Assembly: GCA_023428135.1 (NCBI GenBank)
Contig: JAEYZG010000036.1
Coordinates: 31,984 to 95,983 of the forward strand
Length of the DNA stretch: 64,000 nucleotides
DNA from: Bacteroidota bacterium
GTDB taxonomy: Bacteria; Bacteroidota; Bacteroidia; Cytophagales; Cytophagaceae
Direction of reading: 5' to 3'
Part shown: one piece after another, positions 58,237 to 64,000 of the stretch
How positions within the stretch are numbered: the stretch's first letter is position 1
How the letters are laid out: each line of letters opens with the position of its first letter
Notes under the pieces: model-generated
Databases searched by the model: none
Seen by the model: the letters and a program-made list of their open reading frames with translations, nothing else
Told to the model about the DNA's origin: nothing
Made by a program: the position numbers and the translations under genes

Positions 58237-58461
58237 TTATCCCCGGTTAAATCTCGTCACTATCCGGATAACCAGAGCTAACATTGTCATTAACAAACCC
58301 GCTTTCAATACACTCACTGCAATCTTATGTTTATTATATTCAGCTACTAAATAATCGGGAGCGTCCTGATATGGAATTCCAGCAAAAAACATGTCACAGA
58401 TAACGCCAATTGCAAGGACAACTAATCCTATACGAATCAAGCATTTGTTTATCTTTTCCAT
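58237..58461 (-). CDS. Small two-helix membrane protein of duplicated module, copy 2
   Basis: 74-aa homologue of 54706-54933. The N-terminal 43 residues differ at only a few positions (M-E-K-I-N-K-C against M-V-R-I-N-K-Y), while the loop and second helix are different (K-H-K-I-A-V-S-V-L-K-A-G-L). The reading frame is intact even though its downstream lipoprotein partner is frameshifted. Confidence 0.6.
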   Translation of the reverse strand: MEKINKCLIRIGLVVLAIGVICDMFFAGIPYQDAPDYLVAEYNKHKIAVSVLKAGLLMTMLALVIRIVTRFNRG

Positions 58462-58503
58462 TAGACTAGATAATTCATTTATTAGCTTAATTTTCTATTA
58501 TTG

Positions 58504-58564
58504 GCAAGTCAATAGACTTGCTTTCATTTATAGGCACAAGTCACAGACTTGCGCCAGAACAAGG
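58504..58564. repeat. REP-like double palindrome, copy C (61 bp)
   Basis: Same layout as copy A: CAAGTC-AATA-GACTTG, spacer, CAAGTC-ACA-GACTTG and a GCGCCAGAACAAGG tail. It lies upstream of the copy-2 membrane gene and just past the stop of the HNH gene. Confidence 0.75.
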
Positions 58565-58579
58565 ATTATCTAAAATACC

Positions 58580-59218
58580 CTATTTATATAATCCTATCAA
58601 TTCTACATATTTTGCTCCTCTACATTCGAAGCATATTCCATTCTGAACATGTTTAAATTCCATAAAATACCCGGAACCGCTACATCTAGGGCAAACCGTA
58701 AGTTTCAACTCTTCATTCTTGGACTTATCCGCATAACAAGGTATTTTAACCGTTGAATGTAATTCCTGATGACAGTAATTACATAATGTTATTAAAGCGT
58801 TTAAATCATATTCCCACGGCAAATTAGCCAAAATATAGTATGAATGATGAGCATGGATATAGATTGGTTTTTCTATTTGCTCTCCTATCTTAGTTGCGCA
58901 TTTTAATTTGATTGGACTTCCATCTATTATAAAATCGGGTTCTTTCAACTCATATTTTATATCGTTTAGAAGCTTTATTTGCACTATTTCATCCTGTGTG
59001 TAGTTTCTATAAAACTTGCCGTTAATATTTTCAGTTGGCGTGGCATCACACTTTTGACATTTATTTTGGTCTCTATCAAGAATCCTTTGTCTAAAGTTTC
59101 TCCATTCAATGGTATGAAGTAGCTCTGCATAAGAAGGCTTATCACCATTTAGTCTTCTTTCTAATTCCTTATAATATATATATTCTGATATCATCTTGCT
59201 GTTTGATTCCACCAACAT
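58580..59218 (-). CDS. HNH endonuclease-like protein with C-terminal zinc ribbon
   Basis: 212-aa protein. An N-terminal C-x-x-C (K-C-Q-K-C-D) and the I-H-A-H-H-S-Y-Y-I-L ... W-E-Y-D-L-N-A-L-I-T-L-C-N-Y-C-H-Q-E-L-H block form an HNH nuclease module with a structural zinc site. A C-terminal DnaJ-type zinc ribbon follows (C-P-R-C-S-G-S-G-Y ... C-F-E-C-R-G-A). HNH-plus-zinc proteins of this size often belong to defence or mobile-element cassettes, but no restriction or phage gene adjoins. Followed by a REP-like element. Confidence 0.75.
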   Translation of the reverse strand: MLVESNSKMISEYIYYKELERRLNGDKPSYAELLHTIEWRNFRQRILDRDQNKCQKCDATPTENINGKFYRNYTQDEIVQIKLLNDIKYELKEPDFIIDGSPIKLKCATKIGEQIEKPIYIHAHHSYYILANLPWEYDLNALITLCNYCHQELHSTVKIPCYADKSKNEELKLTVCPRCSGSGYFMEFKHVQNGICFECRGAKYVELIGLYK

Positions 59219-59293
59219 TGAATATACAGCATATGGCGAACATTTTTCTTTTACCTCTAATCTAACAAATCTTTAACATTTGCTAAACGGATT

Positions 59294-59755
59294 CTAAATT
59301 TTCTTAGGTCGACTAATTATTTCACAATTGAATACGGTTTCGATTATTTGATATCGGGAATAATATCTAAATTCTGTATCTATATTGAACCCGTTATTTT
59401 TTAACTCAAAACTTGGCTCAATTTTAGGAAGACTTCGTCTTGCAAATATCCTCTTTTCGTTAAAAAGTTGAATGATTTTATCAGATGATATTCCAGTTTC
59501 AAAAGTTAGTTGTCTAATAGTTTTATGCTTATGCCAATCTTCATAAAACATTTCCAAAAAAGATTTATTTTCTTTAAAGTAGTTATATAATTCTTTATGA
59601 ATCACCTGAGAATCCACAAATGATTTAGGTGACCCAATAAAATATTCATTCAAATCGATATTAAATACTGAACTATAATTCAGGAAAGTATTTTTATATT
59701 GATGAATATTTGTGAGTAAATCAATTACTTTATACATAATTAATAGTTTGTTCAT
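59294..59755 (-). CDS. Unknown protein next to the HNH gene
   Basis: 153-aa soluble protein. The middle (T-I-R-Q-L-T-F-E-T-G-I-S-S-D-K-I-I-Q-L-F) has the length and pattern of a helix-turn-helix, so DNA binding is possible; the C-terminal part is unlike anything I know. It is AT-rich with many Asn/Ile/Phe codons, like the HNH gene 75 bases downstream, so the two may have arrived together. Function unknown. Confidence 0.55.
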   Translation of the reverse strand: MNKLLIMYKVIDLLTNIHQYKNTFLNYSSVFNIDLNEYFIGSPKSFVDSQVIHKELYNYFKENKSFLEMFYEDWHKHKTIRQLTFETGISSDKIIQLFNEKRIFARRSLPKIEPSFELKNNGFNIDTEFRYYSRYQIIETVFNCEIISRPKKI

Positions 59756-59809
59756 TCATTTTGTGTGATATTGAGTCATGATGAAGATCTGATTCCACTG
59801 GAATACAAA

Positions 59810-59853
59810 AAAGCCCAAAGCCTTTTCCCCTTTCAAGAAAAAACTTTGAGCTT
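59810..59853 (-). terminator. Probable terminator after the WG-repeat gene
   Basis: AAAGCCCAAAG (59810-59820) pairs with CTTTGAGCTTT (59843-59853) with one mismatch, and an A/T-rich loop, 20 bases past the stop. A short tandem AGCTTTCCGC repeat lies between the hairpin and the gene. Confidence 0.4.
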
Positions 59854-59872
59854 TCCGCCTTAAGCTTTCCGC

Positions 59873-61033
59873 TTATTTACAATACTTCACACAAGTACCT
59901 TTCAAATCAATGAATGTGGACTTACCATCTTTTACCACCTCTGCCCATCCATTAACAAAGTCATAAGCATAGTCATACTCTGCCGGGATGACAACCTTAC
60001 CTTTGTTGTCTATATAACCATATTTACCGCCTTCAATGACGATGGCTCTTTCTTCAGAGAATGGTCTTACTATTTTGTATTTGAATGGAGCTACGGTCTC
60101 TCCTGTTCTGTTTAATGCTCCCCAGGTTCCGTTCTTCACTACCATCACCACATCACCATCAAAGTCTTCAGCCCAGTCATAGATTGGTTTTATTACTTCA
60201 GCTCCGCTTTTGTTGATGAAGCCATATTTGTTGCCGACTTTTACTTTTGCAAGTCCATCTTTGAAATCCGAAGCCCAGTCAAAGCTTAATGGGATTACTA
60301 CTGATCCTGTCTTATCTGCAAAGCCCCACTTCTTGTTCTTCTGAACTCTTACTAGTCCGTCTGAGAACATTGAGGCCCACTCATACTCTACCGGTAATAT
60401 TGCTTTGCCTGTCTTATCAATCATTCCATAAGCATCACCTTTCTTTACGATGGCTGCTCCTTCCATAAAATTACCTGCTTCCTGATAGGCAAATGGAATT
60501 ACCACTTTTCCTTTTTGATTGATGTAACCAAACTTTCCGTCTTTACTTACAGCAGCAAGGTCATTGGAGAATTCAAATGCATTACCATATTCAGGTGCGA
60601 TTATAACTTTACCGGTTTTATCAATGTATCCGTATCCTCCTTCCTTTTTCACAACAGCCATTCCCTGACTGAAAGAAGATGCCTCCGGAAACTGAGGTTT
60701 GATTTTTACCAAACCCAATTTATCAATATATCCCCAGGTTCCATTTTTCTTTACAGCTGCAAAACCTTCGGAAAATGAAAGTACAGAATCATACTCCAGA
60801 ACGATTTTGATTTTTCCTTCCTGATCTATAAAGTAGTTTTTGGTTTGTCTTCTGACCAATGCCCTGTCTTCCGAAAACGGAACAACCCTGTCGTAAATCG
60901 GATTAATCACAACCTGACCGGTAGTTTTATTTTTGTATCCGTATTTATCTCCTTGTTTAAATGGAATCGGTTGAGCGTTGCCAGCAAGTGAAAAAAGCAA
61001 TCCAACAGCTAAAAAAAGAGTACCTCTCTTCAT
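59873..61033 (-). CDS. Exported WG-repeat protein
   Basis: 386-aa protein with a signal peptide (L-F-L-A-V-G-L-L-F-S-L-A-G-N-A-Q) and about a dozen WG repeats of 20-45 residues, for example K-W-G-F-A-D-K-T-G-S-V-V-I-P, Y-G-F-I-N-K-S-G and Y-G-Y-I-D-K-T-G-K-V-I-I. WG repeats form small beta hairpins with a presumed binding or structural role; no catalytic activity is known. The start lies 13 bases past the YjbR gene, so it closes the ispG operon. Confidence 0.88.
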   Translation of the reverse strand: MKRGTLFLAVGLLFSLAGNAQPIPFKQGDKYGYKNKTTGQVVINPIYDRVVPFSEDRALVRRQTKNYFIDQEGKIKIVLEYDSVLSFSEGFAAVKKNGTWGYIDKLGLVKIKPQFPEASSFSQGMAVVKKEGGYGYIDKTGKVIIAPEYGNAFEFSNDLAAVSKDGKFGYINQKGKVVIPFAYQEAGNFMEGAAIVKKGDAYGMIDKTGKAILPVEYEWASMFSDGLVRVQKNKKWGFADKTGSVVIPLSFDWASDFKDGLAKVKVGNKYGFINKSGAEVIKPIYDWAEDFDGDVVMVVKNGTWGALNRTGETVAPFKYKIVRPFSEERAIVIEGGKYGYIDNKGKVVIPAEYDYAYDFVNGWAEVVKDGKSTFIDLKGTCVKYCK

Positions 61034-61046
61034 TTCTTAAATTTTA

Positions 61047-61400
61047 TCAAAGCTTAGTTAATAATTCTTTCTGAGTTTTGGTAAGGCCCTTTACCACCAG
61101 ATCATATGATGTGTCTATCAGTCCGCGTATGAATTTATCATCCAGAGATCCATCCATGTCTACCGTATTCCAGTGTTTCTTGTTCATATGGTAACCGGGC
61201 TGAATAGCAGGATAGGATTCTCTGAGGAGCACAGCTTCTTCAGGATCGCATTTAAGATTAACACTTTGAAAAAGATCTACGTCTGCCAAAGCAAACATTT
61301 TGCCCATCACTTTATATACCACAGTTTCCTCTCCAAATGGAGACTCTTCTGTGACGCCTTTTTTGGCGAGGCAATACGATCTAAAATCTTCAATATTCAA
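61047..61400 (-). CDS. MmcQ/YjbR family DNA-binding-like protein
   Basis: 117-aa protein of the YjbR (CyaY-like fold) family: G-V-T-E-E-S-P-F-G near the start, V-Y-K-V-M-G-K-M-F-A-L, V-N-L-K-C-D-P-E-E-A and P-G-Y-H-M-N-K-K-H-W-N-T-V. Begins with TTG at 61400, four bases past the previous small gene, because no ATG precedes the conserved region. The family's role is not established. Confidence 0.88.
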   Translation of the reverse strand: MNIEDFRSYCLAKKGVTEESPFGEETVVYKVMGKMFALADVDLFQSVNLKCDPEEAVLLRESYPAIQPGYHMNKKHWNTVDMDGSLDDKFIRGLIDTSYDLVVKGLTKTQKELLTKL

Positions 61401-61404
61401 TGGA

Positions 61405-61581
61405 CTACCTGAATAAAGCTCTGTAGATAATTATAATCACACAAATGAGGAACATCAGCATTGCCAGCCTGTTGATGGCATGCATTGCTTTTAGGTTAAA
61501 GTTCTTCGGACGGTTCGGATCTTTTTTTCTGAAGAAATATCCGAACAGTGATCCAAAAGCAAAATAGTCTTTAAATTTCAT
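61405..61581 (-). CDS. 58-aa membrane protein, DUF6728-like
   Basis: A short gene between ispG and yjbR, easily missed. It begins M-K-F-K-D-Y-F-A-F-G-S-L-F-G-Y-F-F-R-K-K-D-P-N-R, then K-N-F-N-L and a C-terminal membrane helix (M-L-M-F-L-I-C-V-I-I-I-I-Y). I recall such F-G-Y-F-F-R-K-K-D-P-N-R-P proteins as conserved small Bacteroidota proteins (DUF6728). It starts four bases past the ispG stop and ends four bases before the YjbR start, so it is in the operon. Function unknown. Confidence 0.7.
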   Translation of the reverse strand: MKFKDYFAFGSLFGYFFRKKDPNRPKNFNLKAMHAINRLAMLMFLICVIIIIYRALFR

Positions 61582-61585
61582 GGTC

Positions 61586-63595
61586 TTACTCTAATATTGT
61601 TGAATTGGGCTCAAGCCATTTTCCGTCTTCTCTGATCAACTCTATAAGCTCGTCTACTGCATTTTCTGACGGAACAGATTTCTTAATTACATTCTGACCT
61701 CTGTACAAGGCAATCTTGCCTTTCCCCACTCCCACATAACCGTAATCAGCATCTGCCATTTCTCCCGGACCATTTACTATACAACCCATGATTCCGATCT
61801 TGATACCCTTAAGATGATCTGTTCTTTTACGGATCATTGCTGTTGTTTCTTGAAGGTCAAATAGCGTTCTGCCGCACGAAGGACAAGAAATGTATTCCGT
61901 CTTTGACATTCTGGTTCTCGCTGCCTGAAGGATTCCGAAAGAGGTCGTATTAAGTGTTTTAAGAAGCTTCAGATGCAGGTCCTTGCTCTTCACATTAACA
62001 AGTTCTGTACTAAGTAAAATTCCATCTCCAAGTCCATCAATTAATAAGCCGCCACAGTCTGTAGCTGCATAAAGCTGCAACTGCTCGTCTTCCATGGATG
62101 GATATTTTCTCATAAGGATCACAGGTACCGGTACCTCATTGATCATCAGTTCGAATATGGCTCTTCTTTGCTCAGGAAGGGCATGCAGGTTAAACGTATC
62201 AATGATCAGGACTGCAGTAAGATCATCTCTCAGCTTATCCATCACCTCATCATCAAGGTCTTCTATGGTAAGCTGAATAAAATTAAGAGTCTTATGTTTG
62301 GGCTTTGCAGAGAAGTAATCCTTCAGTGTAATCAACGGGAAAATATTCGTTCTGTCGTCCATTCTCAACCATACTGAGTGGTTCAGAATTTCCTTCAGAC
62401 CATTAGGCAGCATAAAGGGCACTTTATTATTTCCTGTATAAATGAAGTCAGCACCCTGATCATTCATATTCCATTTATCCAGCAAAGGCATATAAAAATG
62501 ACCGATGGATTTAAGATCATCCATCTTCTTATCAGAGACTTTGCTGAAATCAATGATCACCCTTGGCACATTGCCGCCACCAATGTTCATCACTTCTCTT
62601 GTATCTCTTCTCTGATACATGTATGGATTGACAGGACTTTCGTCATGAGCAATCGGTTTTATTATATTGTGTCCTGCTCTGATGTTGTATCTGTCGACAA
62701 GCATTTTGGCAACCGGAGCTTCAAATTCGGGATCTTCAGTAAGAGAAACCCTCACCGTATCTCCTAAACCGTCTTCCAGCAAAGTACCGATTCCTACAGC
62801 AGATTTTATTCTTCCGTCTTCACCTTCACCAGCCTCTGTTACCCCAAGATGCAACGGATAAGGTTTCAGACCTTCCTCGTTCAGCTTCTGCACCAGAAGG
62901 CGGTATGCCTGCACCATTACCTGAGTGTTGCTGGCCTTCATGGAAAGGACGATATTATAATAATTCAGTTCTTCGCAAATTCTCACAAACTCAAGAGCAG
63001 ATTCCACCATTCCAAGTGGTGTATCACCGTAACGGCTTAATATCCGGTCAGAAAGAGAACCATGATTGGTACCGATTCTCATAGCAGTACCATATTCTTT
63101 GCAGATATTTATAAGCGGAATGAATTTCTCTCTGATTCTCTCCAGTTCGGCCTGATAAGAAGATTCGCTATACTCAATTGTTTCAAACTTCTTTTTATCC
63201 GCATAATTGCCCGGGTTGATCCTTACCTTTTCTACAAGACGTGCAGCCAACTCTGCAGCATTCGGAGTAAAGTGAATGTCAGCTACGATAGGCGCAAAAA
63301 AACCTCTTCTGTTAAGTTCCTTTTTGATATTTTCCAGGTTCTGAGCCTCCTTCACGCTTGGAGCAGTAATCCGGATGTATTCACATCCTGAGTTGATCAT
63401 ACGAATAGCTTGTTCTACAGACCCCATGGTGTCCATGGTATCGACTGTTGTCATGGACTGGATTCTGATAGGGTTGTTTCCCCCCATTGGTACATCACCA
63501 ATATTCACTTCGATGGTTTTTCGACGAGAATATTGAGTCAGATTGTCGTTGTATTTGTAAGAACCGGCTTTAATTAAAGGAGCAATTGATCCCAT
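61586..63595 (-). CDS. ispG: 4-hydroxy-3-methylbut-2-enyl diphosphate synthase, long type
   Basis: 669-aa IspG (GcpE), a [4Fe-4S] enzyme of the non-mevalonate isoprenoid pathway. The N-terminal barrel is evident in I-R-I-Q-S-M-T-T-V-D-T, V-A-D-I-H-F-T-P and R-I-N-P-G-N-Y, and the C-terminal cluster Cys in S-C-P-S-C-G-R-T and G-C-I-V-N-G-P-G-E. It has the large central insertion (about residues 310-530) shared by plant, chlamydial and Bacteroidota enzymes and missing from the about 370-aa E. coli form. It feeds menaquinone side chains and undecaprenol made elsewhere. First gene of the operon running to 59873. Confidence 0.95.
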   Translation of the reverse strand: MGSIAPLIKAGSYKYNDNLTQYSRRKTIEVNIGDVPMGGNNPIRIQSMTTVDTMDTMGSVEQAIRMINSGCEYIRITAPSVKEAQNLENIKKELNRRGFFAPIVADIHFTPNAAELAARLVEKVRINPGNYADKKKFETIEYSESSYQAELERIREKFIPLINICKEYGTAMRIGTNHGSLSDRILSRYGDTPLGMVESALEFVRICEELNYYNIVLSMKASNTQVMVQAYRLLVQKLNEEGLKPYPLHLGVTEAGEGEDGRIKSAVGIGTLLEDGLGDTVRVSLTEDPEFEAPVAKMLVDRYNIRAGHNIIKPIAHDESPVNPYMYQRRDTREVMNIGGGNVPRVIIDFSKVSDKKMDDLKSIGHFYMPLLDKWNMNDQGADFIYTGNNKVPFMLPNGLKEILNHSVWLRMDDRTNIFPLITLKDYFSAKPKHKTLNFIQLTIEDLDDEVMDKLRDDLTAVLIIDTFNLHALPEQRRAIFELMINEVPVPVILMRKYPSMEDEQLQLYAATDCGGLLIDGLGDGILLSTELVNVKSKDLHLKLLKTLNTTSFGILQAARTRMSKTEYISCPSCGRTLFDLQETTAMIRKRTDHLKGIKIGIMGCIVNGPGEMADADYGYVGVGKGKIALYRGQNVIKKSVPSENAVDELIELIREDGKWLEPNSTILE

Positions 63596-63709
63596 TGAGA
63601 GAATGTATTTATATTAATGTTTTAGTCTTATACTAAATCCTTCCCCTGAAGGAGAAGCACTTTACATGTATTGTTTATTTAATTTTTGAATTGGCAATTT
63701 TATTTCCGT

Positions 63710-63802
63710 TCACTTGAAAAGGTTCCGTCCTGCGAGACTCATGATGAGGAGCGAGACTAGGAAAATAATTCCAATCAAGATGCAAGCTATTAATACTTCC
63801 AT
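63710..63802 (-). CDS. Possible 30-aa single-helix membrane peptide
   Basis: Reads M-E-V-L-I-A-C-I-L-I-G-I-I-F-L-V-S-L-L-I then M-S-L-A-G-R-N-L-F-K and stops. A single strongly hydrophobic helix with a basic end is plausible for a membrane mini-protein, loosely like small quinone-reductase accessory proteins but without their Cys. It lies 115 bases upstream of ispG. Short length makes chance possible. Confidence 0.3.
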   Translation of the reverse strand: MEVLIACILIGIIFLVSLLIMSLAGRNLFK

Positions 63803-63810
63803 CAGTTTAA

Positions 63811-63836
63811 TTTGTCATCCTGAGCTTGCGAAGGAT
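63811..63836. repeat. Fragment resembling a dispersed GTCATCCTGAGC...GAAGGATC repeat
   Basis: The sequence TTTGTCATCCTGAGCTTGCG continues AAGGAT. From memory, this motif occurs as an interspersed repeat in many bacterial genomes; only one copy is present here, so the call rests on resemblance. Confidence 0.35.
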
Positions 63837-63942
63837 CGATGGTCACAAAATAATTTGCAATTTAAATATTCAATCGGCCAGATAGCTCAAATTTTGTTCT
63901 TTTTTGAAGGCTCCAAGTTTCGAGTTAAGAACTCCAATTTTC

Positions 63943-64000
63943 GAACTCAGACCTCGAATTTTTGAACTCAGACCTCGAATTTTTGAACTCAGACCTCGAA
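63943..64000. repeat. 21-bp tandem repeat running off the window
   Basis: Unit GAACTCAGACCTCGAATTTTT: two complete copies (63943-63963, 63964-63984) and 16 bases of a third at the edge, identical in the overlapping parts. A degenerate version (AACTCCAATTTTC) lies just before, near 63930. The array may continue beyond the window. Confidence 0.85.

Larger units (their letters stand above)
63596..63942. other. Upstream region of ispG and approach to the tandem repeat
   Basis: No gene is supported beyond the possible 30-aa peptide. A rightward frame at 63714-63965 runs through repeat sequence and is not credible. No matching promoter elements for ispG were found at standard spacing. Confidence 0.4.

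Noticed and set aside
63714..63965. 83-codon plus-strand frame near the right edge
   Set aside because: It runs through a dispersed-repeat fragment and into the tandem repeat, and lies opposite the possible mini-protein; not credible as a gene.
63943..64000. CRISPR array
   Set aside because: The 21-bp copies are directly adjacent without unique spacers, so it is a simple tandem repeat.

Overview
The window looks like chromosome from a gliding, AT-rich member of the phylum Bacteroidota, most likely a Cytophagales relative of Cytophaga or Sporocytophaga. This is inferred from several things: secreted proteins ending in type IX secretion (T9SS) sorting domains (41531-43846, 47285-49228, 55135-56271); Bacteroidota-type promoters (TAnnTTTG at -7, TTG at -33); few Shine-Dalgarno sequences; the long plant/Bacteroidetes-type IspG; a histone H1-like small protein; and a serine palmitoyltransferase-like enzyme. 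No rRNA, tRNA, CRISPR array, intact insertion sequence or prophage was found.

Layout. 1-6351 (mostly minus): an edge-truncated PAP2 phosphatase, two tandem AcpH-type proteins, an outer-membrane protein, an ArsC/Spx-like protein, HslV, the E2 subunit of pyruvate dehydrogenase and a fatty-acid desaturase. 6477-11677: a histidine phosphatase diverging from menaquinone genes (menI-menF-menD, then menE from its own putative promoter; menB, menA and menC are not here). 11733-16004: two unrecognised proteins, a LexA-like XRE/S24 repressor with a candidate operator, a lipoprotein and a Fpg/Nei glycosylase. 16063-23973: PBP1A, a TlpA-like thioredoxin, two small lipoproteins, glycogen branching enzyme GlgB, MtgA, a GNAT protein and a nitroreductase. 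24176-29167: ligA-DUF6913-dapA, then the histone-like protein and an SPT-family enzyme. 29362-40795: biotin carboxylase, DUF1015, TPR and Maf proteins, GpsA, a PabC-like lyase, ThyA, LeuS and a porin-like barrel.

41531-53429 is more accessory: a large beta-helix T9SS protein, a Crp/Fnr regulator followed by a perfect TTGAT-N4-ATCAA site and a His-rich membrane protein, TfoX-N, DUF4291 and DUF4272 proteins, a four-repeat T9SS protein, a second desaturase, an RluA pseudouridine synthase and a cupin lipoprotein. 53639-59755 is the most plastic stretch. A two-gene module (small membrane protein plus small lipoprotein) occurs twice on the minus strand, with one lipoprotein copy frameshifted. The copies are associated with short palindromic REP-like repeats and surround a T9SS protein and an MNT-HEPN protein; an HNH protein and an orphan follow. 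59873-63595 is an apparent minus-strand operon, ispG - 58-aa DUF6728-like protein - YjbR - WG-repeat protein. The right edge runs into a 21-bp tandem repeat.

Most of the window is housekeeping. The parts most worth following are the Crp/Fnr-membrane protein pair with its FNR-like box, the duplicated REP-associated module with uneven divergence, the terminators that abut start codons, and the degenerate AcpH paralogue. I did not find a clear-cut novel multi-gene system.
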